Shown here: positions 8,840 through 16,826 of the stretch, one piece after another | Layout of the letters: the number at the start of each line of letters is the position of its first letter | Numbering within the stretch: position 1 is the stretch's first letter | Assembly (NCBI GenBank): GCA_003584625.1 | Contig: AP017647.1 | Coordinates: 621,501 to 685,500, forward strand | DNA length: 64,000 nt | Direction of reading: 5' to 3' | Source of the DNA: Methanothermobacter sp. MT-2 | GTDB lineage: Archaea; Methanobacteriota; Methanobacteria; Methanobacteriales; DSM-23052 | Position numbers and translations under genes: made by a program | The notes under the pieces: generated by a model | Told to the model about the DNA's origin: nothing | Database searches by the model: none | The model's input: the letters and a program-made list of their open reading frames with translations, nothing else

Positions 8840-9397
8840 ATGGAGAAAAGAGAGAACATTGAAAGGATAATAGAAAAATTGGAAGATGAAGACGAGCTTG
8901 TGAGAGTGCAAATTATGGAGTTACTGGAGGAGATAGGTGAACCTGCAGTAGACCCGCTTATAGATGCGCTTTCACATCCTAACAAGCTTGTGAGGAGGGG
9001 TGCTGCGAGGGTCCTTGGTAATATAGGGGATCCTAGGGCTATAAAGCCTCTTATAGATGCTTTGGGTGATGATAATAAATGGGTTAGGAGGGAAGTTTCA
9101 ACAGCCCTTTCCAAGATGGGTGAGAAGGCATTCGAACCCTTACTTAAGGCTTTAAAGGACGATGATTGGAGGATTAGAGGTGCTGCTGCATGGGCGATCG
9201 GCAACTTGAAGGATGAAAGAGCAGTGGAACCCCTGATAGAACTTTTAGATGATGAAAGCGGTTTTGTGAGGAGTGGGGCTGCATGGGCCCTTCAGAACAT
9301 AGGGGGTGAAAAGGTAGAGGCTGCTATGAAAAGATTAAAAAGAGAAGGTTCAAGTTTCGCGAAGAGAGTGGCATCAGATTATTTAGAGAAGAGATAG
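8840..9397 (+). CDS. HEAT-repeat (PBS lyase-like) protein
   Basis: A 185-residue protein made almost wholly of HEAT-like repeats of about 31 residues. The recurring core is EPLIDAL..D..WVRRGAA.ALGNIGD, as in GDPRAIKPLIDALGDD and DERAVEPLIELLDDE. Such repeats form an alpha-solenoid for protein binding, and some relate to phycobilisome lyases. The ATG at 8840 is preceded by GGTGAG. It lies between the TPR gene and mdh on the same strand. No catalytic motif is visible. Confidence 0.85.
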   Translation: MEKRENIERIIEKLEDEDELVRVQIMELLEEIGEPAVDPLIDALSHPNKLVRRGAARVLGNIGDPRAIKPLIDALGDDNKWVRREVSTALSKMGEKAFEPLLKALKDDDWRIRGAAAWAIGNLKDERAVEPLIELLDDESGFVRSGAAWALQNIGGEKVEAAMKRLKREGSSFAKRVASDYLEKR

Positions 9398-9421
9398 CAC
9401 TAGGGATGTTGGTGGCTTGTT

Positions 9422-10396
9422 ATGAAGGTGAGTATTATAGGTTCGACTGGTAGGGTGGGGAAATCTACAGCTTTATGCCTTGCTGAGGAAGAGACTGTAA
9501 GTGTCTTACAACTTATTTCAAGGAAGGAAAGTTTTGAGCGCAGCAAGGGCGAGTTATTAGATATTAGTGATGCTTTGGCTGCGAAGGGTGTTTCTGTTGA
9601 ATTGGAAACATCTTCGGATATTGAGGATGTTCATGATTCTAAGATTATTATTATAACGGCGGGGGTTCCAAGGAAGCCTGGGATGGAGAGGGATGATCTG
9701 GCTCCTTTGAATGGTCGTATAGTGGCCAATTATGCGAGTAGGATAGGGAAGTTTGCGCCTGATTCTATGATACTTGTTGTGACGAATCCTGTTGATGTTA
9801 TGACATATGTGGCTCTTAAGTATTCTGGTTTTCATCCTAGTAGGGTTTTTGGTCTTGGGAATCACCTTGATTCTCTTAGGCTTAAGAATTATATGGCGAG
9901 GCATTTTAATGTGCATGTTAGTGAGGTTCACACGAGGGTTATAGGCCAGCATGGTCCTTATATGGTGCCTCTTATAAGTTCGACTTCTATTGGTGGTATA
10001 CCTCTTGAATATTATTCTAAGAGGGATTATTTTTCTGGTTATAAGCGTTTTGATTTGAAGGGTACTATAGAGAAGGTTATAAATGCTGGTAGTGATATTA
10101 TTAGTAGGAAGGGTGCGACTGAGTATGGTCCGGCTTTTGCTGTTTCTAATATTGTTAAGACTATTTTGAATGATGAGAAGAGGATATTAACTGTTTCTAC
10201 TTTGCTTGAGGGTGAGGTTGTTGGTATAAGGGATGTTTGTCTTGGTGTTCCGGTTAAGCTTGGGAAGAATGGTATTGAGGGTATTGTACCGTTTCTTATG
10301 GATAGTTATGAGAGGGAGGCTTTCTTTAAAGCAGCTGAGGTTGTGGGGGAGTCTACTAGGGATGTGATGCGTATACTTGAAGAGGAGGGTTTATAG
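9422..10396 (+). CDS. mdh: Malate dehydrogenase (LDH/MDH family)
   Basis: A 324-residue NAD(P)-dependent dehydrogenase converting oxaloacetate and malate, part of the incomplete reductive citric acid branch of methanogens. The Rossmann loop is IIGSTGRVGKS, the catalytic His lies in IGQHGP, and the substrate Arg region is GVPRKPGMERDDL. The GSTGRVG loop resembles the methanogen NADP-using type; cofactor choice is inference. The gene is strikingly G/T-rich at third positions, opposite to the A/C-rich operon that starts 230 bases downstream. Confidence 0.92.
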   Translation: MKVSIIGSTGRVGKSTALCLAEEETVSVLQLISRKESFERSKGELLDISDALAAKGVSVELETSSDIEDVHDSKIIIITAGVPRKPGMERDDLAPLNGRIVANYASRIGKFAPDSMILVVTNPVDVMTYVALKYSGFHPSRVFGLGNHLDSLRLKNYMARHFNVHVSEVHTRVIGQHGPYMVPLISSTSIGGIPLEYYSKRDYFSGYKRFDLKGTIEKVINAGSDIISRKGATEYGPAFAVSNIVKTILNDEKRILTVSTLLEGEVVGIRDVCLGVPVKLGKNGIEGIVPFLMDSYEREAFFKAAEVVGESTRDVMRILEEEGL

Positions 10397-10401
10397 GGTG
10401 G

Positions 10402-10432
10402 TTTCTCTTTTTTAAAGGATTTTTTTTGTTTT
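10402..10432 (+). terminator. T-rich terminator after mdh
   Basis: Two closely spaced oligo-T stretches (T6 and T8) immediately follow the mdh stop, as expected for archaeal termination. Confidence 0.45.
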
Positions 10433-10558
10433 GTGTATCATAGCCAATGAAAACATTTATATATTTGTTCAATTATAAGTGTTTTTAGAGGTGGTTTTCT
10501 GAACATTGTATAATATAATTTTTTTTGTTTTATCTTCAAAAAAACACATGCCGGTAAA

Positions 10559-10579
10559 TACCTTCCGGTAATATTATAT
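10559..10579 (+). promoter_or_regulatory. Promoter with TACC-N4-GGTA inverted repeat, pdxT-glutamate synthase operon
   Basis: An ATATTATAT TATA box at 10571-10579 lies about 50 bases before the pdxT start. Directly upstream is the inverted repeat TACC-TTCC-GGTA (10559-10570). It overlaps a direct repeat of CCGGTAA at 10551 and 10565, 14 bases apart. The position, on the TFB-recognition side of the TATA box, suits an operator. The thermosome promoter carries the same TACC-N4-GGTA core in the same place. Confidence 0.5.
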
Positions 10580-10628
10580 GGTAAGTCCACCATAACAAAA
10601 AGAAAAAAAGGTTTGTAAGGAGTTGCCC

Positions 10629-11195
10629 ATGACAAAAATAGGAATACTAAACATCCAAGGTGACGTATCAGAACACCTCGAAATGACAAAAAAAGCAATA
10701 AAAAACCTGAAAATAGAAGCAGAATCAATAAAAGTGAAGAAAAAAGATGAAATAAAGTCATGCGACGCCCTAATAATCTCAGGTGGTGAAAGCACAGTCA
10801 TCGGAAAAATCATGGAAAAAGAAAACATAATAAAAACCATAAAAAAAGAAAAAATACCCATAATGGGCACCTGCGCCGGGATGATACTCCTAGCAAAAGA
10901 AACAGATTACAAACAACCCCTACTAGGCATAATGGACATAAAAGTTCAAAGAAACGCCTTCGGAAGACAAAAAGAATCATTCGAAAAAAAAATAAAAATA
11001 CTAGGCAAAAACTTCCACGGCATATTCATAAGAGCCCCAGCAGTCACAAAAACCGGACCAGGAGTAGAAATACTCTCAAAACTCAACAACAAAATAATAG
11101 CAGTAAAACAAGGAAAAAACATCGCACTAGCATTCCACCCAGAACTAGGCAACAACACCCTAATCCACGAACACTTTATAAAGGAGGTCATATAA
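10629..11195 (+). CDS. pdxT: Glutaminase subunit of PLP synthase (PdxT)
   Basis: PdxT hydrolyses glutamine and passes ammonia to PdxS for pyridoxal phosphate synthesis. The 188-residue class I amidotransferase shows ISGGEST, the nucleophile elbow GTCAGM (Cys near residue 80) and the catalytic His-Glu pair in AFHPEL. AAGGAG lies 6 bases before the ATG at 10629, and the upstream TTG is ignored. The stop abuts the TTG start of the glutamate synthase amidotransferase gene, so both glutamine-using genes share one transcript. pdxS is not in this window. Confidence 0.93.
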   Translation: MTKIGILNIQGDVSEHLEMTKKAIKNLKIEAESIKVKKKDEIKSCDALIISGGESTVIGKIMEKENIIKTIKKEKIPIMGTCAGMILLAKETDYKQPLLGIMDIKVQRNAFGRQKESFEKKIKILGKNFHGIFIRAPAVTKTGPGVEILSKLNNKIIAVKQGKNIALAFHPELGNNTLIHEHFIKEVI

Positions 11196-12113
11196 TTGTG
11201 CGGCATAGCCGGAATAGTATACAAAGACGGTAAACCCCACCAAGCAGGAAAAGACATGACAAAAATGCTACACGCCCTACAACACAGAGGCCCGGACTCA
11301 GCAGGATTCTCAATCTACGGAGGACTAAAACTAGCCAAAAACGAATACCTACTCAACATAGAAATCAAAGAAAAAAAAGACCTACTAAACAAAGTCAAAG
11401 AAACAATAGAAACCACAACAAAAATAAAAACAGAAGAAAAAATACAATCCATAGAAAACTACATAATATACCGCTGCAAGATAAGCCTCGACTCATTCTC
11501 ACAACTAAAACCCCTAATAATAGAAATAGACAAAATAAAAGACGTCACAGTACTCAACGGAAGCCACTCATTCGAAATGATAAAAGACGTCGGATCAGTC
11601 CTAGAAATAGCCAACCGCTATGACACATGGTCCAAAAAAGGCACACACGCCATAGGCCACACAAGATTCTCAACAGAAAGCATAGTAGACAGATACCACG
11701 CACACCCATTCCAAAGCTACATAATCCCAGACATAACCGTAGTTCATAACGGCCAAATAACAAACTACTGGAAAATAAGAGACCCCCTTGAAAGAAAAGG
11801 CCACATATTCGAAACAACAAACGACACCGAATGCATAGTACACTACATAGCAGACAAACTCTCAAATGATTACACACTCAAAGAAGCCCTAGAACAATCA
11901 GTAAAAGACATGGACGGCCCATTCTCATACATAGTCGGAACACCAAAAGGCATAGGAATAGCAAAAGACCAACTAGGCCTGCGACCAGGAGTAATGGCAG
12001 AAGACGACAATATCTTCGCCATAGCATCCGAAGAAATGGCCCTAGCAGAAGTAGTAGACACGAAACACATTGAACAGATAGCACCCGGCGAAGTAAGAGT
12101 CTACGAACTATAA
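11196..12113 (+). CDS. Archaeal glutamate synthase, glutamine amidotransferase class II subunit
   Basis: Corresponds to the N-terminal Ntn-hydrolase domain of bacterial GltB as a separate 305-residue subunit. TTG is followed directly by the Cys codon, so after Met removal Cys becomes the N-terminal nucleophile (CGIAGIVYKDG). ALQHRGPDSAGF, TRFSTES, VVHNGQITNYW and a late LGLRPG complete the class II pattern. It would release ammonia from glutamine for the FMN subunit encoded downstream. GGAGGT precedes the TTG. It lies between pdxT and the GXGXG subunit, with tight spacing. Confidence 0.92.
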   Translation: MCGIAGIVYKDGKPHQAGKDMTKMLHALQHRGPDSAGFSIYGGLKLAKNEYLLNIEIKEKKDLLNKVKETIETTTKIKTEEKIQSIENYIIYRCKISLDSFSQLKPLIIEIDKIKDVTVLNGSHSFEMIKDVGSVLEIANRYDTWSKKGTHAIGHTRFSTESIVDRYHAHPFQSYIIPDITVVHNGQITNYWKIRDPLERKGHIFETTNDTECIVHYIADKLSNDYTLKEALEQSVKDMDGPFSYIVGTPKGIGIAKDQLGLRPGVMAEDDNIFAIASEEMALAEVVDTKHIEQIAPGEVRVYEL

Positions 12114-12123
12114 GGGTGAAATT

Positions 12124-12810
12124 ATGAAAGCAATAATCGACGCAAATGGAAAAACCCCAAGAGAAGTTAACAGCAAACTCAAAAAACTAGCCAAAGAAAA
12201 CGACAAGATAATCATAAAAAACCCAAATGCAATGCACTACCTTGCAGCAGGCCTCACAGAAAAAGTTGAAGTAATCATAGACGGATCAGCAGGATACTTC
12301 GCCGGTACAATGATACACGGGCCAATGATAGAAATAAAAGGAAACGCTGGATGGTTCCCAGCAGATAACATGACCAAGGGAAAAATCACAATCCATGGAT
12401 CGGCAGGCGACGGTGTAGGCCAAGGCATATATGGCGGCACAGTCATCGTAAAAGAAGATGCCGGTTCAAGAACAGGAGAGATAATGAAAAACGGGACCAT
12501 AATCATCGGGGGAAACTCAGGTTTCATGACAGGACTCTATATGATGGGTGGACAGATAATAGTCCTCGGAAACCTTGGAAAAGACGCTGGCGAATCCATA
12601 ATACGCGGAAAAATCTATGTTAAAGGAAAAATAGAAAGCCTAGGTAAAAACGCCAAGACAGAAAAGCTAACAGAAAAAGAAAAAAAAGAACTCCAAAAAA
12701 CACTAAGAGAAAACGGCTTCAAACTAGAAAAAGCCGAATATGACACATTCAAGAAGATAATACCGAGGAGTAAAAGGCCATTCTATGGCAAAGAAGCGGA
12801 GGAAGGATAA
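12124..12810 (+). CDS. Archaeal glutamate synthase, GXGXG-domain subunit
   Basis: A 228-residue protein built from the right-handed beta-helix repeats of the GltB C-terminal (alpha-3/GXGXG) domain, with repeated G-x-x-G-x-x-x-G turns such as GNAGWFPADNM, GSAGDGVGQGIYGG, GNSGFMTGLYMMGG and GNLGKDAGESI. In bacterial glutamate synthase this domain is structural and holds the ammonia tunnel. It sits 10 bases after the amidotransferase gene and is followed by an FrhB-like gene one base after its stop. A second, distant GXGXG protein is encoded at 37686-38609. Confidence 0.92.
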   Translation: MKAIIDANGKTPREVNSKLKKLAKENDKIIIKNPNAMHYLAAGLTEKVEVIIDGSAGYFAGTMIHGPMIEIKGNAGWFPADNMTKGKITIHGSAGDGVGQGIYGGTVIVKEDAGSRTGEIMKNGTIIIGGNSGFMTGLYMMGGQIIVLGNLGKDAGESIIRGKIYVKGKIESLGKNAKTEKLTEKEKKELQKTLRENGFKLEKAEYDTFKKIIPRSKRPFYGKEAEEG

Positions 12811-12811
12811 A

Positions 12812-13882
12812 ATGGACGCCAAAGTTGCCATGGTCGGCACCCCCTGCCAGATAACAGCAGCAACCCTAATGAAAGACTATGAATCATTCATAAAAAAATT
12901 CCCCATAAACCTAAAAATAGGACTATTCTGCATGGAAAACTTCTCACACAAATACCTTAAACTTCTACTCGAAAAAGAAGGAATAAACCTAAAAGAAGTA
13001 ATACAATGCAGAATCGAGGGCGGAGCCGCAAAATTCCACCTAAACAACGGCCAAACCATATCCATACCCCTCAAAAAACTAAAGGAAGCCATGCGTAAAA
13101 GCTGCCAAATCTGCATGGACTATACAGCAGAACAAGCCGACATCTCAATAGGCTCAGTAGGCTCACCCAAAGGATGGTCAACCATAATCATAAGAACAGA
13201 AAAAGGCCTGAAGCTCTTCGAAGAAGCCGAAAAAAACAAATATATCAAAACCAAACCCATAGAAGACACCGGACTCAAATTAATCCAAAAATTAGCCGCT
13301 GGGAAAAAAGAAAAAAACCTAAAAGAGATCAAAGAAAGGGAAAAAATAGCAAGACCAGTCATGTACTGGAGAGTGATGCCAGAAACAGAATTCCTAGAAG
13401 AAGTAACAGACTATCAGTTCAGAGACCTTAAAGGAGACGTTATCGATATAGGGGCCTGCGTGCTCTGCGGCGCATGCCTACTCTCCTGCCCAGAAAACAT
13501 CATAAAAATAGAAGACAGAAAACCGGAAATAAAAGGAGAATGCCCACCAGCCTGTAACGCATGCTACATAGCCTGTCCAAGAACCTACGTACCAGACAAC
13601 ATAATAAACCATGAAACTGCAAAAAAACCACTCGGAGATTATATCAAGATAGTAGCGGCCAAAGCCCCAATGTTTAAAGGTCAAGACGGTGGAGTTGTAA
13701 CAGCCCTACTAGCATATGCACTCTCACAGGGAATAGTGGACGAGGTCCTAGTAGTTGACAAGGACCCCCAAAAACCATGGAAACCCACCCCCAAACTTAC
13801 AAAAGAAGTTGAAGATGTTATAAAAGCAGCTGGCACTAAATATTCAGCCTGCCCAATATTCAAAGCAATGGGAGGATCCTGA
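12812..13882 (+). CDS. Circularly permuted FrhB-like flavoprotein/ferredoxin subunit of the glutamate synthase operon
   Basis: A 356-residue protein related to the F420-reducing hydrogenase/dehydrogenase beta family, but with domains in reversed order. Residues about 3-190 match the usual C-terminal half (MVGTPCQI, IGLFCMENF, GSVGSPKGWSTII). Residues about 213-265 hold a two-cluster ferredoxin region (CVLCGACLLSCP, then CPPACNACYIACP). The C-terminus (275-356) matches the normal N-terminal half (DGGVVTALLAYAL, AAGTKYSACP) and stops where MVGTPC would normally follow. Start ATG 12812 has GGAGGAAGGA upstream. It likely feeds electrons from F420H2 to the FMN subunit (inference). The stop overlaps the next ATG. 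Confidence 0.85.
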   Translation: MDAKVAMVGTPCQITAATLMKDYESFIKKFPINLKIGLFCMENFSHKYLKLLLEKEGINLKEVIQCRIEGGAAKFHLNNGQTISIPLKKLKEAMRKSCQICMDYTAEQADISIGSVGSPKGWSTIIIRTEKGLKLFEEAEKNKYIKTKPIEDTGLKLIQKLAAGKKEKNLKEIKEREKIARPVMYWRVMPETEFLEEVTDYQFRDLKGDVIDIGACVLCGACLLSCPENIIKIEDRKPEIKGECPPACNACYIACPRTYVPDNIINHETAKKPLGDYIKIVAAKAPMFKGQDGGVVTALLAYALSQGIVDEVLVVDKDPQKPWKPTPKLTKEVEDVIKAAGTKYSACPIFKAMGGS

Positions 13883-15384
13883 TGCCATTCAAAGTTGAAA
13901 GGAAAGTTGAAATATGTAAAAGAAACTTTGACAGACCCGGCTGTTGCTGGTACCTCTGCGATAACAAAGACGAAGAACAATGCAAAGGTTGCTTCTCATG
14001 CTATAACAATTGTCCACATGAAGTCTATGATATAATAAACGGGGAACCATACCCAGTAAGACATGAAAAGTGTGTAGGATGCAGGATATGCGAGGAAATG
14101 TGCCCAAATAATGCTATAGAAGTTAATGCGGTTGCAGAGGATAGAAGAAACGTATGGTCACTAGCAGACCTTACTGAAATACAAAGAAAATCAGAAGAAG
14201 GCGCCTACAAAGTTAGAGGATGCGGCGCCATACGCAAAATACCAACATTCGACGACCTACTCCTTGTACCAGCTCAAGTCTCAAGACCACCCATAGATAA
14301 ATACAGGGAACCATGCAACACAAAAGTCATACTAGGAGACAGATACGCGGAAAACCCCCTAAAACTCGACACCCCAATAATGATAGCCGCAATGTCATTC
14401 GGGGCCATCAGCAAAGAAGCCAAGATAGCATTGGCCATGGGCGCTACACTCGCAGGCACAGCCACCAACACAGGCGAAGGCGGTATGCTACCAGAAGAGA
14501 GAAAATACGCTTCAAAACTCATAGTACAATATGCATCTGGTCGCTTCGGAGTATCAGCAGCATACCTAAACAATTCAGAGGCCATTGAAATCAAGATAGG
14601 CCAAGGTGCAAAGGCTGGTATGGGCGGACACCTACTAGGAGAGAAGGTTACAGGTGAAGTGTCAAGGATAAGGATGATACCAGAGGGTACAGATGCTCTA
14701 AGCCCTGCGAGACACATGGATATAGTCGGCCCAGAAGATCTTAGCATGAAGATATCGCAACTTAGGGAAATAACTGATTGGAGAGTGCCTATAATGGTTA
14801 AGTTCACTTCTGGGCGAGTAAGGGATGATGTTAAAATAGCTGCCAAGGCAGGTGCAGACATTGTTGTAGTTGATGGTATGCAGGGTGGCACAGGCGCCGG
14901 ACCAGATGTGGTAACAGAACATGCAGGCATACCAACGATAGCAGCTATAGTGGAGGCTGATGAAGCTCTCAAGGAGGTTAACCTCCGTGAAGAGGTCAGT
15001 CTCGTGGCGGCTGGTGGGATAAGAAGCGGTGCAGATGTTGCAAAGGCCATAGCTTTAGGTGCGGATGCGGTATATATTGGAACAGCAGCTCTTGTGGCTA
15101 TTGGTTGCAGGGTTTGTCAAATGTGTTATGCTGGGACTTGCCGTAAAGGTATAGCAACCCAGGATCCATTATTTAGGAAGAGATTGGATTATGTTGAAGG
15201 CGGTAAAAGGGTTGCAAGATACATTGAGGCCATGACAGAAGAACTTTCCATGTTAACACAGCAGGCAGGGAATACTGATGTAAGTAAACTTGAAAAGGAT
15301 GATTTGAGGGCGCTTAACCTTGAGGCTTCTGCCCTTACCGGTGTTAAAATGGCGGGGATGGAAGCGCCACTACATCCCTGCTAG
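13882..15384 (+). CDS. Archaeal glutamate synthase, ferredoxin-FMN catalytic subunit
   Basis: A 500-residue protein that makes glutamate from 2-oxoglutarate and ammonia. The N-terminus carries two 4Fe-4S ferredoxin motifs (CKGCFSCYNNCP and CVGCRICEEMCP). The FMN-binding TIM-barrel domain of GltB follows: MIAAMSFGAISKEA, GTATNTGEGGM, VVDGMQGGTGAGP and AAGGIRSGADVAKA. A further Cys cluster (CRVCQMCYAGTC) near residue 415 matches the 3Fe-4S site of glutamate synthases. It is the last gene of the operon and overlaps the FrhB-like gene by one base. Confidence 0.94.
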   Translation: MPFKVERKVEICKRNFDRPGCCWYLCDNKDEEQCKGCFSCYNNCPHEVYDIINGEPYPVRHEKCVGCRICEEMCPNNAIEVNAVAEDRRNVWSLADLTEIQRKSEEGAYKVRGCGAIRKIPTFDDLLLVPAQVSRPPIDKYREPCNTKVILGDRYAENPLKLDTPIMIAAMSFGAISKEAKIALAMGATLAGTATNTGEGGMLPEERKYASKLIVQYASGRFGVSAAYLNNSEAIEIKIGQGAKAGMGGHLLGEKVTGEVSRIRMIPEGTDALSPARHMDIVGPEDLSMKISQLREITDWRVPIMVKFTSGRVRDDVKIAAKAGADIVVVDGMQGGTGAGPDVVTEHAGIPTIAAIVEADEALKEVNLREEVSLVAAGGIRSGADVAKAIALGADAVYIGTAALVAIGCRVCQMCYAGTCRKGIATQDPLFRKRLDYVEGGKRVARYIEAMTEELSMLTQQAGNTDVSKLEKDDLRALNLEASALTGVKMAGMEAPLHPC

Positions 15385-15452
15385 ATTTATTTTATGCATA
15401 ATGTATTTAAAAAGGAAGACCAATTTTTTATTATTGTGGAGTGTGAGGAACC

Positions 15453-16826
15453 ATGGAAAAGTCTCTGAGAGTTTATGTATTATTGGCAGCTACCCTTTCA
15501 TCATTCTTAACACCTTTTATGGGTTCATCAATTAACGTGGCTTTGCCGGTTATTGGCAGAGAATTCCAGATAGATGCTATATTACAGACTTGGATCCCTA
15601 CAGCTTATCTTTTAGCAGCTGCAATGTTCGCGGTTCCCTTTGGAAGACTCTCTGAGATCAAGGGCATGAAAAGAGTATTCATTTATGGAAACATCATATT
15701 TTTCATATCATCTTTGCTTTCTGCATTAGCTCCAAATGCCATGTCACTTATATTCTTCAGATTATTGCAAGGTATAGGTTCTGCAATGGTGTTCGTAACG
15801 GGCTTAGCTATCCTTACAAGGGTTTACCCTCCAATGGAAAGAGGTAAAGTTATTGGTATTAACACGGCGGCGGTGTATATTGGTTTATCCCTTGGACCTG
15901 TGCTTGGAGGCGCCCTAACACATTATATTGGATGGAGGAGCATATTCCTTGTAACAGTTCCTATAACTCTACTTGTATTATTTATAATGTCAAGGATCCA
16001 AGAGGAGTGGGCTGATGCAAAGGGGGAAAAATTCGACTTTGGAGGTTCAATATCCTATAGCACGTTCCTCTTCCTATTAATATATGGATTTTCTACACTA
16101 CCTGACAGCACAGCCTACATATTACTCATAGGGAGCATCCTGATAGCTTCGCTATTTATCTGGATAGAATTAAACAATCCAAGTCCAGTGTTTAACCTGA
16201 GATTATTTAGGAACTTCACATTCACCTTTTCGAGTCTAGCAGCCCTTATCAATTATAGCGCAACCTTTGGCGTTTCCTTACTTTTAAGCTATTATTTACA
16301 ATACATAAAGGGTTTAACTCCAAATATAACCGGTCTAATATTGGTAACTCAACCAGTTTTAATGGCTCTTGTTGCTCCAGTGGCTGGTAGAGCCTCTGAC
16401 AAGTTCAACCCCCAGAAACTCGCTGGCTTGGGAATGGCCATAATACCAGTTGCACTTTTCAGTTTAACTTTCGTTAACATGGCCACGCCGATTTGGATAA
16501 TATTTATTTCACTTGCAGTTCTCGGCATTGGATTTGGTTTATTTTCTTCGCCTAACACTAATGCTATTATGAGTTCAGTGGAAAAAAAATATCTTGGTAT
16601 TGCCTCTGCTACAGTAAGCACAATGAGACTTATCGGCCAAAGCTTCAGCATAGGTATTGTAACCCTAATATTCGCCCTAATCCTTGGAAGAGTTAGAATA
16701 GAACCCTCAAACTTCAATTTATTGTTAGAAAGTACCCATATCGCTTTTTCAGTATTTGCTGTGTTATGTTTTATAGGTATATTCGCTGCTCTGGCCCGAC
16801 GAAGGGGTGCGACTAATGAAAGCTAG
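15453..16826 (+). CDS. MFS efflux transporter, DHA2 (14-helix) type
   Basis: A 457-residue membrane protein with about 14 hydrophobic segments. Drug/H+ antiporter-2 signatures are present: an N-terminal FMGSSINVALPVIGREF, the loop GRLSEIKGMKRVF (motif A), RLLQGIGSAM (motif B) and GLSLGPVLGGALT (antiporter motif C). It would export small molecules in exchange for protons or sodium. GGAG precedes the ATG. It overlaps the CDGSH gene by 11 bases, so the two are translationally coupled. The substrate is unknown. The pair sits between conserved blocks and may be accessory. Confidence 0.88.
   Translation: MEKSLRVYVLLAATLSSFLTPFMGSSINVALPVIGREFQIDAILQTWIPTAYLLAAAMFAVPFGRLSEIKGMKRVFIYGNIIFFISSLLSALAPNAMSLIFFRLLQGIGSAMVFVTGLAILTRVYPPMERGKVIGINTAAVYIGLSLGPVLGGALTHYIGWRSIFLVTVPITLLVLFIMSRIQEEWADAKGEKFDFGGSISYSTFLFLLIYGFSTLPDSTAYILLIGSILIASLFIWIELNNPSPVFNLRLFRNFTFTFSSLAALINYSATFGVSLLLSYYLQYIKGLTPNITGLILVTQPVLMALVAPVAGRASDKFNPQKLAGLGMAIIPVALFSLTFVNMATPIWIIFISLAVLGIGFGLFSSPNTNAIMSSVEKKYLGIASATVSTMRLIGQSFSIGIVTLIFALILGRVRIEPSNFNLLLESTHIAFSVFAVLCFIGIFAALARRRGATNES

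Noticed and set aside
10551-10570. An NrpR nitrogen operator upstream of the glutamate synthase operon
   Set aside because: Known NrpR sites have a six-base spacer between half-sites as I recall; here the spacer is two or four bases. The same core also precedes the thermosome gene, which is not a nitrogen gene.
14274-15050. A 258-codon minus-strand frame opposite the FMN glutamate synthase gene
   Set aside because: It is antisense to well-conserved FMN-domain motifs and has Ser/Pro-rich low-complexity content.
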